This document shows, piece by piece, positions 14,644 to 22,398 of a stretch of DNA of 64,000 bases. Both the position numbers and the translations under genes were made by a program. The notes beneath the pieces were generated by a model. That model did not search any database, was not told where the DNA came from, and saw only the letters and a list, made by a program, of their open reading frames with translations. Each line of letters opens with the position of its first letter. Positions within the stretch are counted from its first letter, which is position 1. The stretch covers positions 1,116,001-1,180,000 of the forward strand of contig CANMNF010000001.1 in NCBI GenBank assembly GCA_947499255.1. The letters are read 5' to 3'. This DNA is from an uncultured Sphingomonadaceae bacterium. Lineage in GTDB: Bacteria > Pseudomonadota > Alphaproteobacteria > Sphingomonadales > Sphingomonadaceae.

Positions 14644-15741
14644 ATGGCCACCACGCCGACACTCGAAATTGCGAGCCAGCCGCATCCCGCCCCAACGCCT
14701 GATGCGGACCGGGTGGCAGCGATTGCTGATCCCGGTTTTGGGCAGACTTTCACCGATCACATGGTCACGATTGATTATGATGAAGGCAAAGGCTGGCACA
14801 GCGCACAACTTTGTGCACGTGCACCTCTTGCGCTCGATCCTGCTGCATCTGTGCTGCATTATGCGCAGGAAATTTTCGAAGGCATGAAGGCCTATAAAAT
14901 GGAAGATGGCGCGATGGCGCTGTTCCGGCCTGATCGCAATGCGCAGCGTTTCAACGAAAGCGCGCGCCGCCTCGCCATGCCCGAATTGCCCGAAGATCTG
15001 TTTATCGAAGCAATCCGGCAAAGCGTGCTGGCGGATAGAGACTGGTTCCCAACCGTTGATGGCGGCTCGCTTTATATCCGCCCTTTTATGATCGCGACAG
15101 AGCCATTCCTCGGCGTGCGTCCGGCCAGGCAATATAAGTTCATCACCTTTCTCACTGCGGTTGGCGGATATTTCAAGGCAGGCGCGCCTGCGGTCAGCAT
15201 TTGGGTGTCCAACGATTATACCCGCGCAGCACCAGGCGGCACTGGTGCGGCGAAATGCGGCGGCAATTATGCGGCCAGCCTTGTGCCTTTGGGCGAAGGC
15301 ATGGCGAAGGGTCATGATCAGGTGGTGTTCCTCGATGCTGTGGAGCGCAAATGGATTGAGGAATTGGGCGGCATGAACCTGTTTTATGTCTTCGATGATG
15401 GCTCCATGATCACCCCGCCTTTAAGCGGCACGATCCTGCCCGGCATTACGCGTGACAGCCTGATCACGCTGGCCCGTGAAGAAGGGCTGGATGTACGCGA
15501 GGAACGCTATTCCATTGATCAATGGGAAGCGGATGCGACATCGGGCCGCTTGATGGAAACCTTTGCATGCGGCACCGCTGCGGTGGTGACGCCTGTTGGC
15601 CATGTGGCAGGCGAAGGCATTGGTTTTGATATCGGCTCTGGCGGGCCGGGTCAGCTAACCACAAACCTGCGCGAAAAGCTGGTCGCGATCCAGCGCGGCA
15701 AAGCTGAAGATCGGCATGGCTGGGTCATGCGGTTGGACTAA
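14644..15741 (+). CDS. ilvE: Branched-chain-amino-acid aminotransferase (IlvE)
   Basis: This 365-residue fold-type IV PLP aminotransferase is of the long, eukaryote-like BCAT type. The PLP lysine is in GGTGAAKCGGNYAAS. Other marks are HYAQEIFEGMKAYK near residue 80, LYIRPFMIATEP, and GTAAVVTPVG near the C-terminus. It makes the final transamination step of Ile, Val and Leu synthesis and the first step of their breakdown. The ATG follows AAGGAG. It is preceded by the structured leader described separately and converges on the next gene with 15 bp between. Confidence 0.93.
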   Translation: MATTPTLEIASQPHPAPTPDADRVAAIADPGFGQTFTDHMVTIDYDEGKGWHSAQLCARAPLALDPAASVLHYAQEIFEGMKAYKMEDGAMALFRPDRNAQRFNESARRLAMPELPEDLFIEAIRQSVLADRDWFPTVDGGSLYIRPFMIATEPFLGVRPARQYKFITFLTAVGGYFKAGAPAVSIWVSNDYTRAAPGGTGAAKCGGNYAASLVPLGEGMAKGHDQVVFLDAVERKWIEELGGMNLFYVFDDGSMITPPLSGTILPGITRDSLITLAREEGLDVREERYSIDQWEADATSGRLMETFACGTAAVVTPVGHVAGEGIGFDIGSGGPGQLTTNLREKLVAIQRGKAEDRHGWVMRLD

Positions 15742-15756
15742 CCGCTCATGCTGCGT

Positions 15757-16218
15757 TTATCCGCGCGATGCATCCGCGAACAATTCAGGCGCAATTTCGT
15801 GGCGATCGGCATCTTGCAGCATTGCTTCGGCAGCTTCCATCGCTTCGCTGGTAATGCGTGCAGCTTCGGCGGCGTCTTGCGGGCTCATCCCAGTGCGCGC
15901 AGTTGTAATCACCGCGCGTGAGAACAGGAAGATATTGCGCTTGGCCGAGCCATCCGCTGGCACGTCGGCAAAAGCAAACTGCACCGCTTCATCGTTGACA
16001 GACACCGCAATTTCATGCCCGCCTTCGGGCAGATCGGCAAAGCTGTATGCGCCATCCGCATCAGTTTGCGTGGTCAGCGAAAGCGCTGGAATGCTCACCG
16101 TCATGCCTGCAACAGGCTGCGCTTTGGCATCGGACACAGTGCCAGATAGATCACCTGCCAGCGCAGGGTGAGCAGCAAACAAAGCGAGCGGCATTGCCAA
16201 TGTTGCAAAAAGGCGCAT
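15757..16218 (-). CDS. Secreted protein with carboxypeptidase-regulatory-like domain
   Basis: This 153-residue protein starts at MRLFATLAMPLALFAAHPALA, a clear Sec signal. Residues about 22-95 form a beta-sandwich of the CarboxypepD_reg type (LSGTVSDAKAQPVAGMTVSIPALSLTTQTDADGAYSFADLPEG). The C-terminal 50 residues are Ala/Glu-rich and probably helical. Such domains are often found on outer-membrane receptors and secreted adhesins, but here it stands alone. The function is unknown; it is divergent from the MEKHLA gene. Confidence 0.7.
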   Translation of the reverse strand: MRLFATLAMPLALFAAHPALAGDLSGTVSDAKAQPVAGMTVSIPALSLTTQTDADGAYSFADLPEGGHEIAVSVNDEAVQFAFADVPADGSAKRNIFLFSRAVITTARTGMSPQDAAEAARITSEAMEAAEAMLQDADRHEIAPELFADASRG

Positions 16219-16368
16219 AATTTCCAGAACAATAACAAGTGTAAGGACGAAGTTCACCATCCCCTCAAGCGGCGAAATGTTACGGCTTGAAGACTCTGCG
16301 CGACAATTGTGTGACACGCAGCGCGTAATGATGGTCAAGCCATCCGCGCAGCGTTATGTGGCCGCCTC

Positions 16369-16827
16369 ATGACTATTGCAGATCGTGCATTGATGCAGGC
16401 CTATGCGGGCGAACGGTTAACTGCGTTGCTGTGCAGTTATCAGCGCCTCACAGGCGTGGTGTTGGCAGACAGTCTGGATGCCTTGTGGGAAAGCGAACAC
16501 GCGGTGGTGGCGCATGACGTGAAAGACCCGCCGCATTTCTTCTATGGCAATCATGCCGCGCTAACCTTGTTTGGCATTAAGGCGCGCAAATTTATCCGCA
16601 TGGCCAGCTATAAATCTGCCCTTCCCGATGCGCGTGAAGATCGCGCAGCCATGCTCGCACGGCTTGATGATGCAGACATTGTTACAGGCTATAGCGGCGT
16701 GCGCGTTGCCGCGGATCAATCGCGCTTTCAGATCAATAATGCGGTGATCTGGAACCTGACTGATGCTGCGGGAAAACGCGTTGGTCAGGCCGCAATGTTC
16801 GGCGATTGGACACCGATCAAGGATTAG
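16369..16827 (+). CDS. MEKHLA (PAS-like) domain protein
   Basis: This 152-residue protein consists of a single MEKHLA domain, a PAS-like fold: LLCSYQRLTGVVLA, FYGNHAALTLFGI, SYKSALPDAREDRAAMLARL, VTGYSGVRVAADQSRFQI and AVIWNLTD. In plants the domain caps HD-ZIP III transcription factors. Bacterial stand-alone copies are uncharacterised and are thought to sense small ligands or redox state. It is followed after about 130 bp by yghU. Confidence 0.8.
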   Translation: MTIADRALMQAYAGERLTALLCSYQRLTGVVLADSLDALWESEHAVVAHDVKDPPHFFYGNHAALTLFGIKARKFIRMASYKSALPDAREDRAAMLARLDDADIVTGYSGVRVAADQSRFQINNAVIWNLTDAAGKRVGQAAMFGDWTPIKD

Positions 16828-16955
16828 CGCGCCTGCGTATAATAGCGAGAGTGCAATAGCCGTCCTACGGCGAATGCAAGTCTTGGTTGGTTGCAGCAGG
16901 GCCAAATTCGCCCATCTTGGTCAGATCAAAAGACAACCAACAGGAGCCTTCCCCC

Positions 16956-17828
16956 TTGGCCGATGACACATATACACCGCCCGAAATCTGGCATGATGAC
17001 AGCAGCAATGGTGGCGCCTTTGCAGGGCTGAACCGCCCAACTGCCGGCGCGCGCGAAGAAAAAGCGCTGCCCGAAGGTGACCATGATTTTCAGCTGTATT
17101 CGCTGGCCACGCCCAATGGGCAAAAAGTCACGATCATGTTTGAAGAATTGATCGAGGCGGGCTTTTCTGATGCGGAATATGATGCGTGGATGACCAAGAT
17201 TTTCGATGCGGAGCAGTTTTGGTCAGGCTTTGTCGATCTTAACCCCAATTCCAAAATCCCAGCTCTTTTGGATCGTAGCGGTGATGAACCTTTCCGCGTT
17301 TTCGAAAGCGGTGCAATCCTGCTGCATTTGGCCGAGAAGTTTGATTACCTCATGCCCAAAAGCGGCGCGAAGCGGGCCGAAGTGCTCAGTTGGCTGATGT
17401 GGCAAATGGGCACAGCGCCTTTTATCGGCGGCGGTTTTGGTCATTTTTACAATTACGCACCGGCCAAGTTCAAATACCCCATTGATCGGTATTCGATGGA
17501 GACAAAGCGGATTTTCTCAGTGGCCAACCTCCAACTGGGCAAGACGCAATTTCTGGGCGGTGATGAGTATTCCATCGCCGATATTGCGGTTTATGGCTGG
17601 CTGTCGGCCTTGTGGCATGGCTCATACAATGGTTGTGATCACTTTTTGCAGCTGCACGAAAATGAACATGTCGGGCGCTGGATAAAAGCGATTGATGCGC
17701 GGCCCGGTGTAATTCGGGGTCGTCTGGTCAATTCTCAAGCCATGCCAGAACGCCATTCCCCGGCAGATTTCGATGCGGTGGAGGACCGTTCATGGTTCGC
17801 ACCGCAGAGAAAACGGCTCGATACATAG
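16956..17828 (+). CDS. yghU: Glutathione-dependent disulfide-bond oxidoreductase (YghU)
   Basis: This protein of about 290 residues starts at TTG (LADDTYTPPEIW) with CAGGAG about 9 bases upstream; this gives the usual YghU length, whereas the tracked ATG start adds a non-homologous leader. The thioredoxin-fold N-terminal half (HDFQLYSLATPNGQKVTIMFEEL, NPNSKIPALLD, FESGAILLHLAEKF) and the helical GST C-terminal half (GDEYSIADIAVYGW) are complete. YghU binds two glutathione molecules and reduces organic disulfides. gshA elsewhere in the window supplies the glutathione precursor. Confidence 0.88.
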   Translation: MADDTYTPPEIWHDDSSNGGAFAGLNRPTAGAREEKALPEGDHDFQLYSLATPNGQKVTIMFEELIEAGFSDAEYDAWMTKIFDAEQFWSGFVDLNPNSKIPALLDRSGDEPFRVFESGAILLHLAEKFDYLMPKSGAKRAEVLSWLMWQMGTAPFIGGGFGHFYNYAPAKFKYPIDRYSMETKRIFSVANLQLGKTQFLGGDEYSIADIAVYGWLSALWHGSYNGCDHFLQLHENEHVGRWIKAIDARPGVIRGRLVNSQAMPERHSPADFDAVEDRSWFAPQRKRLDT

Positions 17829-17894
17829 GTGCAGGAGCGCGGCGGTAAATGCCAGCCTTGCACAATCAATTCGCACCAAGTGAAAGAGTCGGTA

Positions 17895-17922
17895 TTGCAT
17901 GGTTGCGCAGGGGCGCTATATG
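17895..17922 (+). promoter_or_regulatory. Candidate promoter of tRNA-Gln
   Basis: TTGCAT (17895-17900) and TATATG (17917-17922) are separated by 16 bp, and the tRNA begins about 20 bp after the -10 element. This fits a sigma-70-type promoter for the tRNA. There is no experimental support. Confidence 0.4.
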
Positions 17923-17942
17923 GGCGCCTTCGCAAGACGTGC

Positions 17943-18017
17943 TGGGGCGTGGCCAAGTGGTAAGGCACCGCTTTTTGGTAGCGGCATTCGCAGGTTCGAT
18001 CCCTGCCGCCCCAGCCA
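17943..18017 (+). tRNA. tRNA-Gln (anticodon TTG)
   Basis: A full cloverleaf can be drawn: acceptor stem TGGGGCG/CGCCCCA, D-stem GCC/GGC, anticodon stem CCGCT/AGCGG with loop TTTTGGT (anticodon TTG), T-arm GCAGG-TTCGATC-CCTGC, discriminator G and an encoded CCA. The anticodon reads CAA and CAG glutamine codons. It lies between yghU and the convergent flippase gene. No integrated element abuts it. Confidence 0.95.
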
Positions 18018-18024
18018 GTTCTTC

Positions 18025-19269
18025 CTAAGGTTTGGAAACTTGCGAATGCCCGCGCGCTGCGACGACGGCAAATCCGCAAACAGTCATTATGCTGGCTGCC
18101 AACACTGCCAAAGCTGCGCCTGTCGCGCCAAGAACATCCATCAGCCACGGCAACGCTGCCACCGCGATAATCGTTGGCACAAGGCGCAGGAAAAAGTTGG
18201 TGATTGCTTGCCCGCGCGCCACAATCAAGGCCTCCAGGCTAGCCCCGGCAAGCTCTGTCGCAGCGGCGGCTGACAACACGATTAGCGGCCAATAAGCGAG
18301 CGTGAAAGCACTGCCCGCAATCGCCAGGATCAACCATTCACCTGCAAACAAAGAAAGCAATATCGCAGCCAGCCCTGTGACCAGCGCAACACGTGTCATC
18401 TTGCGCGCGATTTGCGTGGCTTTTTCTGGCTCTCTCACCAATTCGGGGTAAGTGGCGCGCAGCAAAGCTTCGGCTAGCTTCAAAACCCCCTCACCGATCT
18501 GCATCGCCACCCGGTAAATCCCCACCAAAGCCGCGCCGCCAAATGCGCCGATCAACAGCACAATCAACTGGCGCGAGACAATGCTGAGCATCGCGGTCAA
18601 GCTTGTCCCGGCGACAAAATTCCACGCTTTGTCCTCTTCGCGCGGAAGCTTGATGATGTTGATCGCGCGCCAGGCAATCGGCTGCGTGCGTGCAGCCATA
18701 CGCCAATACATCGCCGCCGTCGCCAGCTCTGCCACCGCCCAAAGCGCCAGAAACGCAGGGATTGTGGGCGCCCACAAGGCCACCGAAAATGCACCAGCGG
18801 CGCGCACAATCGATGTTGTCGCATCGGCCACTGCGGCGCGCGCATAGCGATCATGCAGCCGCAAAATGCCCGTAGGTGTGGACCGGATGGAGAAGAGATA
18901 AACGACGGTAAAAAGGAATGTCGCCATGCGATATTCTTGTGCAATCGGCAGCCAATCCCCAGCAAGGCCAAGGATCAATCCCGCCGCTAGCGTACCCACC
19001 ACAATGGTCACCGCATCCAAAGCCAGCGCAAAGCCCACTGCCCTGCCGCGCAATCCGCCCACCTGGCCCCAGCGAATAATCGCCTGCCATGTCTGAAACG
19101 AGGTAAAGCCCACGATCAACTGCGCGAAAGTGAAGATCAGGACAAATTGCCCGAACCCTTCAAGCCCCAGCGCCCGTGTTGCCGCGGCTAGATACACAAG
19201 GCTGAGCACCGCGTTAATGCCGCGCGCACTCATCATCCAACCAGTGTTTTTGAGCGCGCGTTGGATCAT
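18025..19269 (-). CDS. Oligosaccharide flippase-like membrane protein (Wzx/MOP family)
   Basis: This 414-residue protein starts at MIQRALKNTGWMMSARGINA, where similarity begins; the longer ORF is out of context. It has about 12 membrane helices in the multidrug/oligosaccharidyl-lipid/polysaccharide exporter pattern (NAVLSLVYLAAATRALGLEGFGQFVLIFTFAQL). Such proteins flip lipid-linked sugars across the inner membrane. No capsule or O-antigen transferase cluster is next to it. It may be co-transcribed with the retropepsin-like gene 31 bp upstream. Confidence 0.8.
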   Translation of the reverse strand: MIQRALKNTGWMMSARGINAVLSLVYLAAATRALGLEGFGQFVLIFTFAQLIVGFTSFQTWQAIIRWGQVGGLRGRAVGFALALDAVTIVVGTLAAGLILGLAGDWLPIAQEYRMATFLFTVVYLFSIRSTPTGILRLHDRYARAAVADATTSIVRAAGAFSVALWAPTIPAFLALWAVAELATAAMYWRMAARTQPIAWRAINIIKLPREEDKAWNFVAGTSLTAMLSIVSRQLIVLLIGAFGGAALVGIYRVAMQIGEGVLKLAEALLRATYPELVREPEKATQIARKMTRVALVTGLAAILLSLFAGEWLILAIAGSAFTLAYWPLIVLSAAAATELAGASLEALIVARGQAITNFFLRLVPTIIAVAALPWLMDVLGATGAALAVLAASIMTVCGFAVVAARGHSQVSKP

Positions 19270-19300
19270 CGTTTCGCTATAGCGCAGGCGCGCTGCAACG

Positions 19301-19984
19301 CTAGCGCGCCGGGACTTCCAGCTGTGAAGTGTTTTCAGGCACAAGTGGCACAAGAATAAGTTCATTCTGCTCAATCCGCACCGAAGCCAGCCGCGATAGC
19401 AGGTTCATGCCGATCACATTGGTGCGGCCAAAACTGGGCGCGATCACGGCATCCAGACCTTGCGCCGTAATGTTGCCCACGCGCAATGTATCGACTGTCG
19501 TCAGATCAGCGGCCACCACGCCATTGGCGGTTTGCAGGCGCACTGGCACTGCGCCTGTGCGCGGCTGTAACCCGGCCATTTGCGCGGTGTCTGGCGAAAT
19601 CGCCGTCAGCGTGGCGCCGGTATCGACCATAAAGGCCGCCTCATGCCCATTGACTTGAACGCGCAGCCAATAATGCCCGTCAGGTGCAATCGGGACGCGC
19701 GTCTCTCCGCCGCTTACCACTTGCTCGGGCAAATTGGCGGCTGGAATAGCGATGGAAAAGCGCGGGTCCAGCCGCGACATTTGCACCACGATCAACACCA
19801 ATATCGCCATCAACCCAAACGTACTGGTAAGCCGCATCACTTTGCCCACAGCGGGCAAGCGGCTGAGCAAAAATGTCCCCAGCACACCCAGCGCCATTGC
19901 AATAAGCGCCGCCAGCAGCAGCCCGGAACGGGGCAGTTGCGCAAAGCTGGCGGTTAGCTGTTCCCAGATGGGGGCAAGGTCCAT
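19301..19984 (-). CDS. Membrane-anchored retropepsin-like aspartic protease
   Basis: This 227-residue protein has two N-terminal membrane helices (about 20-70), then a single retropepsin-like domain with the aspartate motif AAFMVDTGATLTAIS (about residue 120) and the flap/partner region NVIGMNLLSRL. It matches the clan AA aspartic protease family (TIGR02281 type) common in alphaproteobacteria; members are assumed to dimerise to form the active site. The protease domain probably faces the periplasm. It lies 43 bp downstream of egtD on the same strand; no functional link to ergothioneine is known. Confidence 0.85.
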   Translation of the reverse strand: MDLAPIWEQLTASFAQLPRSGLLLAALIAMALGVLGTFLLSRLPAVGKVMRLTSTFGLMAILVLIVVQMSRLDPRFSIAIPAANLPEQVVSGGETRVPIAPDGHYWLRVQVNGHEAAFMVDTGATLTAISPDTAQMAGLQPRTGAVPVRLQTANGVVAADLTTVDTLRVGNITAQGLDAVIAPSFGRTNVIGMNLLSRLASVRIEQNELILVPLVPENTSQLEVPAR

Positions 19985-20027
19985 GATGCTCTATATAGCC
20001 CGGTTGAGGCCGTCTGGCGATATGGCC

Positions 20028-21014
20028 CTAAGGCGCGCCGCGTGGAATCGTTGCCTTGGCTAGAACCACGGCGAAACGATTGTCCGCATCGCTCCACCGC
20101 TTCACCGGAGTCCAGCGGCCCGCAAGCAGCAATAAATGTCCGCTGCGCGCATCGAATTTATGACTGTTTTCGGTGTGGATTGTTTCACCTTGGCGCATTG
20201 CGAATTGCGTATCGGCAACGGTGAAGGAGATATCGCGCGTCGCTTCAAGATGCATTTCGATCCGCGCATACAGATCATTCCAGCGCGCCCGGTGCACAAA
20301 GGCGTCTTCGGGAATGGTGCCGGACAGCTCACGATTGATACGGGTGATGAGATTGCGGTTAAATTGCGCGGTAACGCCTGCTGCATCATCATAGGCATCG
20401 CGCAGTGTCTGTTCATCCTTGATCAGATCCATGCCGATTAAAAGCAGCGCCTCATCACCCAAAGTCTCTCGCATGGAACGCAGCAAATCCACCGCTGAGC
20501 GCGCGACCATATTGCCGATGGTAGAGCCGGGGAAGAAGCCCAGCTTTGGCATGGTAGAAACCGCATCGGGCAATGTCACCCGGCGCGTGAAATCCGCCTC
20601 AACAGGATGCACCGGAAGGCCGGGGAACTTGGCCGACAATTCCGCAGCCGAAGCGCGCAGAAAATCGCCGGAGATATCCAGTGGGACATAGGCCGCCGGC
20701 GCAATCGCGCTGAGCAGCAACGGCGTTTTCACCGAAGAGCCTGAGCCAAATTCCACCACCGCCCTGCCCGGCCCGATATGCTGCGCAAAATCCGCGCCAT
20801 TATCGGCCAAAATCGCGGTTTCGGTGCGGGTTGGGTAATATTCGGGCAACTGCGTGATCTGTTCAAAAAGCTGCGAACCGCGTTCATCATAGAACCAGCG
20901 CGCAGGGATCGCCTTTTGCAGTTGGCCCAGCCCCGCCAACACATCACGGCGGAAATTCTCATCCACGCCATCGGAATCCAGCTCAACCAGCTGCAGGCCT
21001 TTTTTGGCAGCCAT
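20028..21014 (-). CDS. egtD: L-histidine N-alpha-methyltransferase (EgtD)
   Basis: This 328-residue protein is the length of EgtD. Characteristic stretches are IPARWFYDERGSQLFEQITQLPEYYPTRTE, the SAM-binding VVEFGSGSSVKTPLLL, LGFFPGSTIGN, and the late ENSHKF. EgtD trimethylates histidine to hercynine, the first step of ergothioneine synthesis. Its ATG overlaps the egtB stop by one base (TAATG), so the two are translated as a coupled pair. The tracked ORF extends into egtB and is too long. Confidence 0.93.
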   Translation of the reverse strand: MAAKKGLQLVELDSDGVDENFRRDVLAGLGQLQKAIPARWFYDERGSQLFEQITQLPEYYPTRTETAILADNGADFAQHIGPGRAVVEFGSGSSVKTPLLLSAIAPAAYVPLDISGDFLRASAAELSAKFPGLPVHPVEADFTRRVTLPDAVSTMPKLGFFPGSTIGNMVARSAVDLLRSMRETLGDEALLLIGMDLIKDEQTLRDAYDDAAGVTAQFNRNLITRINRELSGTIPEDAFVHRARWNDLYARIEMHLEATRDISFTVADTQFAMRQGETIHTENSHKFDARSGHLLLLAGRWTPVKRWSDADNRFAVVLAKATIPRGAP

Positions 21015-22291
21015 TATACGTCCTTTGCCAGCCGCAAGCCGGTGAATTGCCAGCGTTGATGCGGGTAGAAGAAATTGCGATATGAGGCGCGCGAATGGCC
21101 GCGCACCGTGGCGCAGCTGGCGCCTTTTAACACCCACTGCCCGGCCATGAACTTGCCATTATATTCGCCCACCGCGCCCGTTGCGGGCTGAAAACGGGGA
21201 TAGGGCAAATAGGCCGAGCGGGTGAATTGCCAGCAATCGCCAAACAGATTGGTCGTGGCTTGCGGGGATGCTTGAGGTAGGGGCGGCGCTGCACCGTCCA
21301 GCTGATTGCCGCCATCGCTTGATGCGCCTTGGGCCAAAGCTGCAGCTTCCCATTCAAATTCGGTTGGCAAGCGCGCCCCTGCCCATGAGGCAAAAGCGTC
21401 CGCCTCGAAATAAGAGATATGGGCAACGGGCGCCAAGGGATCGCGCAGCTGCCAGCCGCTATGCGTAAAATGCTGATCTTCGCGCCAATATAGCGGCGCG
21501 GTGATGCTTTGCGCATTGACCCACGCCCAGCCATCGGAAAGCCACAGGGCAGCATTGCGATATCCGCCATCGGCGATAAACGCGGCCCAATCGGCATTGG
21601 TGACAAGGCCATCACCCAAAGCAAAAGGTTCCAGCAAGACGCGGTGTGCAGGGCCTTCATTGTCAAAAGCAAAGCCATCGCCTTGGTGCCCGATCATGGC
21701 GATGCCGCCGGGGTGATGGGTCCAGCCTTGTTGCTCGTTATTTGCGTGTGAAGATGCCGTTTTTGTAACTGTATCCCACACGGCCGGCCCGGTGGGATTG
21801 GCGAAGAAAGCGTGTTTGATATCGGTCAGCAACAGCTCAATATGCTGTTGCTCATGCGCGATGCCCAGCGCAATCAGATCGGCATGGCGCGGATCGTCCA
21901 GCAAAGGCTGCATCGCGGCATCAACATGCGCGCGCCATTCGATAATCTGCGCCAATGTGGGCCGCGACAGCATCCCCCTGCGCGAACGCAATAACCGCTC
22001 ACCTTCCGCTTCGTAATAGGAGTTGAACAGGTACGCGTAATCAGCATCGAAACATTGATATTGCGGCAGATGATCACGCAGCAGGAAAGTTTCCCAGAAC
22101 CATGTTGTATGCGCGCCGTGCCATTTGGCGGGCGAGGCATCATCCATCGATTGCAAAGTGGCATCTGCCTCGCTCAAAGGCGCAAGCAGATCGAGCGTCA
22201 GCGCCCTTGTTGCTGCAAAGCGTTCAGCCAGCGTCTCTTCTGCCGGTATCCGGTCAGAATGTGTTTTCAAATTGTGTTCGGCCTGCAGCAA
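21014..22291 (-). CDS. egtB: Ergothioneine biosynthesis sulfoxide synthase (EgtB)
   Basis: This 425-residue protein has an N-terminal DinB-like four-helix domain carrying the iron-binding pattern HEQQHIE (HX3HXE) and a C-terminal formylglycine-generating-enzyme-like fold (RLPTEFEWEAAAL, GDCWQFTRSAYLPYPRF, VLKGASCAT). EgtB uses O2 to join hercynine to a thiol donor (gamma-glutamylcysteine or cysteine). Translation likely begins at TTG with GGGAGAG upstream; there is no nearby in-frame ATG. No egtE-type lyase is adjacent, so the C-S cleavage enzyme must be elsewhere. Confidence 0.92.
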   Translation of the reverse strand: MLQAEHNLKTHSDRIPAEETLAERFAATRALTLDLLAPLSEADATLQSMDDASPAKWHGAHTTWFWETFLLRDHLPQYQCFDADYAYLFNSYYEAEGERLLRSRRGMLSRPTLAQIIEWRAHVDAAMQPLLDDPRHADLIALGIAHEQQHIELLLTDIKHAFFANPTGPAVWDTVTKTASSHANNEQQGWTHHPGGIAMIGHQGDGFAFDNEGPAHRVLLEPFALGDGLVTNADWAAFIADGGYRNAALWLSDGWAWVNAQSITAPLYWREDQHFTHSGWQLRDPLAPVAHISYFEADAFASWAGARLPTEFEWEAAALAQGASSDGGNQLDGAAPPLPQASPQATTNLFGDCWQFTRSAYLPYPRFQPATGAVGEYNGKFMAGQWVLKGASCATVRGHSRASYRNFFYPHQRWQFTGLRLAKDV

Positions 22292-22398
22292 GCCGCTCTC
22301 CCAACTGCGATCTAAACGATTGATAAAGGCTCATGAACCATCGCTGCGACAATTGAAAGACTAGTATCGAAAAAGACCGGTTGGAGCGTGGTTGGGTA

